54,193 nt of DNA from Candidatus Methylomirabilis sp. (GTDB lineage Bacteria; Oederibacteriota; PGYV01; DYJU01), in NCBI GenBank assembly GCA_020722985.1, contig DYJU01000003.1, positions 1 through 54,193 on the forward strand, given 5' to 3'. The notes under the pieces are model-generated. The model did no database searches, had not been told where the DNA came from, and saw only the letters and a list, made by a program, of their open reading frames with translations. Positions within the stretch are counted from its first letter, which is position 1, and every line of letters begins with the position of its first letter. Positions 50,165-54,193 of this stretch are shown here, one piece after another. A program made the translations under genes and the position numbers.

Positions 50165-52384
50165 TTGGAATATAAAAGTATTTATAATAAACCACAGATA
50201 CCTTCAAATAAACAAACGAATATTAAAAATGTAAAAAATCTAACACCTTTAGGCAGTAATAAAAAAGTTTTATTAACGCTTTTAATTCTCACGTTTTCTA
50301 TAATAATAGGTTCAATAGCAGGTTTATATCTTGCTTTTACCCAGGAAGTGCCAGAAATAGCTGATCTTAAAAATTATAAACCCAATTTATCAACTTCTCT
50401 TTATGATACAAATTCCAATCTGGTTACACAGTTATATACAGAACAAAGAACGCTGGCGCGGCTTTCTGATATACCACTCAACTTACAGAACGCCATTATT
50501 TCAAAAGAAGACCCCAGATTTTATCAGCACGGGGGTTTTGATTTAAAAGGAATTGTTCGCGCAACTATTAATAATCTTGCCCACGGCAAAGTAGTAGAAG
50601 GTGGCTCTACATTAACCCAGCAACTTGCAAGAAATCTTTTCTTAACTGGAGAAAGAACTTTTACCAGGAAAATAAAAGAAGCCTTACTTGCTCTGCAAAT
50701 AGAAAAATATTATACAAAAAAAGAAATACTTGAACTTTATTGCAATCAGGTTTACTTTGGTAATGGTGCTTATGGTGTAGAAGCTGCGGCAAGAACATAT
50801 TTTGGCAAACATGTAAATGATTTAACTTTAGAAGAATGCGCCACTTTAGCTGCCTTACCGCAGGCACCTTCACAATTTAATCCATATAAATATCCTGATA
50901 TTGCAAAGGAAAAACGTGATATTGTTCTTGAAAAAATGGCAAATTCAGGATTCATATCAGAAGAAGAAAAAGAAGAGGCACAAAATAAACCCATCATTTT
51001 AAACAAATTAGAAGTTAAAAATGCCCCATATTTCATTGAGTATGTTAGACAAAAATTAGAAGCAATTTATGGTAGTAATATATTATATAGTGGCGGGTTA
51101 AGAGTTTATACATCTATTGATACTATACTTCAAAATACCGCTCAGGAAGTATTTAATTATCATATTGCTAAATTAACACAAAGAATAGAAAAACTTAAAG
51201 GAAAAAAATTAGAAAAACCCCTGCAGGGTGCAATGATTGGTATGAATCCACAGACAGGGCACATAAAACTGATGATTGGCGGTGTTGACTTTTCTCAAAA
51301 TGAATTTAACAGGGCTGTTCAGGCAAAAAGGCAGACAGGTTCTGCTTTTAAACCAATTATTTACTCCTGCGCAATTGAAAACGGTTTTAGATTATCAGAC
51401 ATAATCATGGATTCTCCAATTTTATTTAAAAATGAAGATGGAACTGATTGGAAGCCAGAAAATTTTTCGGGTAAATTTTTAGGTCCCACCACTATATTAA
51501 ATGGGCTTACACATTCTATAAATATTGTTACAGTTAAACTCCTTAATAAACTTGGCACAAAAACTGTTGCAAGTTATGCTAAAAAACTTGGAATAACATC
51601 AGATCTTTCTAATGATCTCACAATGGCTCTTGGTTCATCAAGTTTATCTCTTTTAGAATTAACTTCTGCCTTTTGTGCTTTTGCAAACGGCGGAATGAAA
51701 GTAGAACCTATTGCTATTTTAGAAGTAAAAAATAGCAATGGAAGAACCCTGGAACAAAACATCCCAAAATTAGAAGATGCAATATCTGAAACAACTGCTT
51801 ATCTTACAACCTTTGCACTTGAAAATGTCATAAATAAAGGAACTGGCAAAGAAATAAGGAATATGGGATTTAAAGGAGCATGCGCAGGAAAGACTGGTTC
51901 TACCAATGATTATACCGATGCATGGTTTATCGGTTATACCCCGGAATTTGTTTTAGGTATATGGATAGGATTTGATGATAAGGAAACTATGGGTAAAAAT
52001 ATGGTTGGCGGAACTGTTGCTGCTCCTATATGGGCTGATTTTATGCTTAATGCATTTCCCGACACAAACGTAGAATTCTCAGTGCCTGATAAAATAATTT
52101 TTAAAAAAATTTGCTCAAAAAGTGGATTGTTAGCAACTCAGTATTGTCCTTCTAACATTGATATTCCTTTTATAGAAAATACCGAACCGAGTCAAAATTG
52201 CAATCTGCATAGCAATATACAGGTTAGTGATTTTTTAAATAAAGATATGGAAGATTATGAAGTTTCGGACTCTGAAATTTATGAAAAATTAGACGGTGAA
52301 ATGTCTGCTAATACTGCAACGCCCACTATAAAACCAAAAAATGAGACTAATACAACAAAAGAAAATGAAGAATTGGGTTTTTAA
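50165..52384 (+). CDS. mrcA: Penicillin-binding protein 1A (transglycosylase/transpeptidase)
   Basis: 739 aa; SKEDPRFYQHGGFDLKGIVRA, GGSTLTQQLARNLFL, KRQTGSAFKPIIY, GKTGSTNDYTDAWFIGYTP. Initiates with TTG. Confidence 0.95.
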   Translation: MEYKSIYNKPQIPSNKQTNIKNVKNLTPLGSNKKVLLTLLILTFSIIIGSIAGLYLAFTQEVPEIADLKNYKPNLSTSLYDTNSNLVTQLYTEQRTLARLSDIPLNLQNAIISKEDPRFYQHGGFDLKGIVRATINNLAHGKVVEGGSTLTQQLARNLFLTGERTFTRKIKEALLALQIEKYYTKKEILELYCNQVYFGNGAYGVEAAARTYFGKHVNDLTLEECATLAALPQAPSQFNPYKYPDIAKEKRDIVLEKMANSGFISEEEKEEAQNKPIILNKLEVKNAPYFIEYVRQKLEAIYGSNILYSGGLRVYTSIDTILQNTAQEVFNYHIAKLTQRIEKLKGKKLEKPLQGAMIGMNPQTGHIKLMIGGVDFSQNEFNRAVQAKRQTGSAFKPIIYSCAIENGFRLSDIIMDSPILFKNEDGTDWKPENFSGKFLGPTTILNGLTHSINIVTVKLLNKLGTKTVASYAKKLGITSDLSNDLTMALGSSSLSLLELTSAFCAFANGGMKVEPIAILEVKNSNGRTLEQNIPKLEDAISETTAYLTTFALENVINKGTGKEIRNMGFKGACAGKTGSTNDYTDAWFIGYTPEFVLGIWIGFDDKETMGKNMVGGTVAAPIWADFMLNAFPDTNVEFSVPDKIIFKKICSKSGLLATQYCPSNIDIPFIENTEPSQNCNLHSNIQVSDFLNKDMEDYEVSDSEIYEKLDGEMSANTATPTIKPKNETNTTKENEELGF

Positions 52385-52395
52385 TTTTATTTTTA

Positions 52396-53145
52396 TTATA
52401 AATTAGACATTTCAGTGACTTTGTTGTAATCCAATTTATATCTATCTATTAATCCATTTTCATAGAAACTAAAATAACCTTTATCTTCTGTGCCAATGAT
52501 AATATGGTCAAGTAAATTTATGTCCATTTCTTTTAAAGCGAAAATCAATTTTTTTGTTATTTTTTTATCATTTTCCGATGGTTCCGGATTACCACTCGGG
52601 TGGTTATGAACAACTATTAAACTTAATGCTGATTCCTTTATTGCTTCTTTTATTATTTCTCTCGGATATAGAAGCGACTGCGTTAAAGTCCCTTCTGATA
52701 TTTTTTTATTTGCTATTATTTTATTTTTTGCATCAAGAAATAAAATATAAACAACTTCTTTATCATTATTATTATATAAATTTTTAAAATAATTTATCAC
52801 ATCATCCTGTATGGAAATTTTATATTTTCTTTTTATGAATTTTTCCTGGTTCAGTATTTCTGTAAAATTTTTTATAAGATAAAAAAATAATTTGGTTTCT
52901 TTTCCTATGCCTGAAATGTTTTCATTTTCTACAACTTTAAATACTTCCCTGAAATTGCCTTTGCTTTTTTTATAAATTTCTTTTGCCTGAAATTTTACAT
53001 CTTTACCTTTTATCACATAGGATAGTAATAATTCTATTATTTCTTCTTTTGATATTTTACCGGATATGGCTCTTTTTTTTAATCTTGAAATATGACCTAA
53101 ATAATATTTTTTATCTTTTATGCTATCTATCTTTAATAATGGCAA
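52396..53145 (-). CDS. radC: DNA repair protein RadC (JAMM/MPN+ family)
   Basis: 249 aa; VVHNHPSGNPEPSENDKKITKKL, LLDHIIIG. Confidence 0.93.
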   Translation of the reverse strand: MPLLKIDSIKDKKYYLGHISRLKKRAISGKISKEEIIELLLSYVIKGKDVKFQAKEIYKKSKGNFREVFKVVENENISGIGKETKLFFYLIKNFTEILNQEKFIKRKYKISIQDDVINYFKNLYNNNDKEVVYILFLDAKNKIIANKKISEGTLTQSLLYPREIIKEAIKESALSLIVVHNHPSGNPEPSENDKKITKKLIFALKEMDINLLDHIIIGTEDKGYFSFYENGLIDRYKLDYNKVTEMSNL

Positions 53146-53187
53146 TATAAATATAACCCCTCTATAAAATATCTAATCTTTACTCTA

Positions 53188-53883
53188 TTAGAATATAAAT
53201 AATACCCCTATTGCACCTGCAAAAAGTAAGGCAAGTAATAGTGGGTGAACTCCCATCTGCTGGCTTATTCTTGCTTCTCCGCCTGCTGCACCACCTGAAG
53301 AATCAATCCTTGATAAAATACTTCTCACTTGTGGATTATTAGGATTTAATTGAAGTGATTGTTCATACGCTGCTTTTGCATTTGCCATATCACCTTTGTA
53401 ATAATAGGCAGTTCCTAAATATTGATATGCCTGATAAGTAGGATTTGTATTTATGCTTGCCTGATAATATTTAATTGCCATATCAAATTGTTTTGCTTTT
53501 AAATATTTATGACCTGCGAGTAAATATTGATCTTGTCCTGCTGCGCCTGCTGTTCTTGCTGCACCAGCAAGCGAATCAACTAATTTTTTTGCATTTGAAT
53601 TAGAAGGATTAAGTTTTAGCGCATACTGTGCATTTCTTAATGCCTGATCTTTATCTCCTTTATAATAATATGCAAGGGCAGTATAATAATATGCTTCTGA
53701 TGTTGGTTGCATTTTTATGCTATAAGCATAATATTTTATAGCATTATCATATTGTTTTGCCTGCAAATACTTATTTCCATAATTTAAATACTGTTTTGCT
53801 TTTGCAGGATCTGCAGAAAATAAAAAATTAACTACTAATAAAACAATTAGAACAGTTGTCAATAAAACTTTTAACTTTTTCAT
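53188..53883 (-). CDS. Exported tetratricopeptide repeat protein with C-terminal TM
   Basis: 231 aa; signal peptide, AKQYDNAIKYYAYSIKMQPTSEAYYYTALAYYYKGD repeats, PLLLALLFAGAIGVLFIF tail. Confidence 0.9.
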   Translation of the reverse strand: MKKLKVLLTTVLIVLLVVNFLFSADPAKAKQYLNYGNKYLQAKQYDNAIKYYAYSIKMQPTSEAYYYTALAYYYKGDKDQALRNAQYALKLNPSNSNAKKLVDSLAGAARTAGAAGQDQYLLAGHKYLKAKQFDMAIKYYQASINTNPTYQAYQYLGTAYYYKGDMANAKAAYEQSLQLNPNNPQVRSILSRIDSSGGAAGGEARISQQMGVHPLLLALLFAGAIGVLFIF

Positions 53884-53924
53884 TTTACGCTCTCCTTAAA
53901 TATAATTTTATTTTATTATTTTTT

Positions 53925-54193
53925 TTATGGTAATGGCGGTAATAAATCTCCTGCCATTGGCATCTCTGGTTCTCCTGGTAAACCAGGTTCTGCTCCTGGC
54001 AGTCCTGGTTCTCCGGGTAATCCAGCTTCCATCCCTGGCATTCCCGATTCTCCTGGAAGTCCCGGTTCTCCTGGAACCCCTGGTTCACCTGGCAATCCTG
54101 GCTCTGCCTCAGGCAACCCAGGCTCTGCTCCTGGCAGCCCTGGTTCTCCGGGTAATCCAGCTTCCATCCCTGGCATTCCCGATTCTCCTGGAA
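53925..54193 (-). CDS. Collagen-like Gly-X-Y repeat protein (5' end beyond window)
   Basis: [16 protein letters not shown]... tripeptides to the window edge; ~68-bp near-identical DNA segment repeated at a 135-bp spacing (53991.. and 54126..). Confidence 0.8.
   Translation of the reverse strand, partial: PGESGMPGMEAGLPGEPGLPGAEPGLPEAEPGLPGEPGVPGEPGLPGESGMPGMEAGLPGEPGLPGAEPGLPGEPEMPMAGDLLPPLP

Noticed and set aside
1-54193. Alternative genetic code (TGA recoded) suggested by the in-frame TGA
   Set aside because: The other long genes are intact under the standard bacterial code, so a single internal TGA is better read as a local nonsense mutation.

Overview
The window is a low-GC bacterial chromosome segment. 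Almost every gene is on the minus strand until a divergent promoter region near 50 kb. The genes form housekeeping and biosynthetic operons: ppdK; fabD-fabG-acpP-fabF-rnc-acyl-CoA dehydrogenase; a zinc/manganese-type uptake cluster; nadX-panD-panC-panB-dNK-folK-dapL-FAH-dapB-dapA-dapF-lysA; phoH-ybeY-CNNM; aspS; a cobalamin-riboswitch-led B12 uptake operon that runs up to metE; a horizontally acquired-looking methyltransferase locus; ychF; hppA; mrcA; radC; a TPR protein; and a collagen-like protein cut by the right edge. The two most interesting signals are not ordinary genes. (1) A family of ~320-350 bp interspersed, nested-palindromic elements has 8 near-complete copies plus several fragments. 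They have GTAATAGTTTAGCC...GGCTGAACTATTAC terminal inverted repeats, and three copies show 8-bp target duplications. All complete copies lie in the same orientation at operon boundaries. The ends and duplications fit an IS66-type MITE, and a fragment resembling an IS66 transposase C-terminus sits next to an isolated matching right end. (2) A beta-class DNA methyltransferase is paired with a protein that looks like an HhH-GPD/endonuclease III-type DNA glycosylase with a C-terminal four-cysteine motif, instead of a recognisable nuclease. Its reading frame is interrupted by a single in-frame TGA. All calls were made by eye, without database searches.
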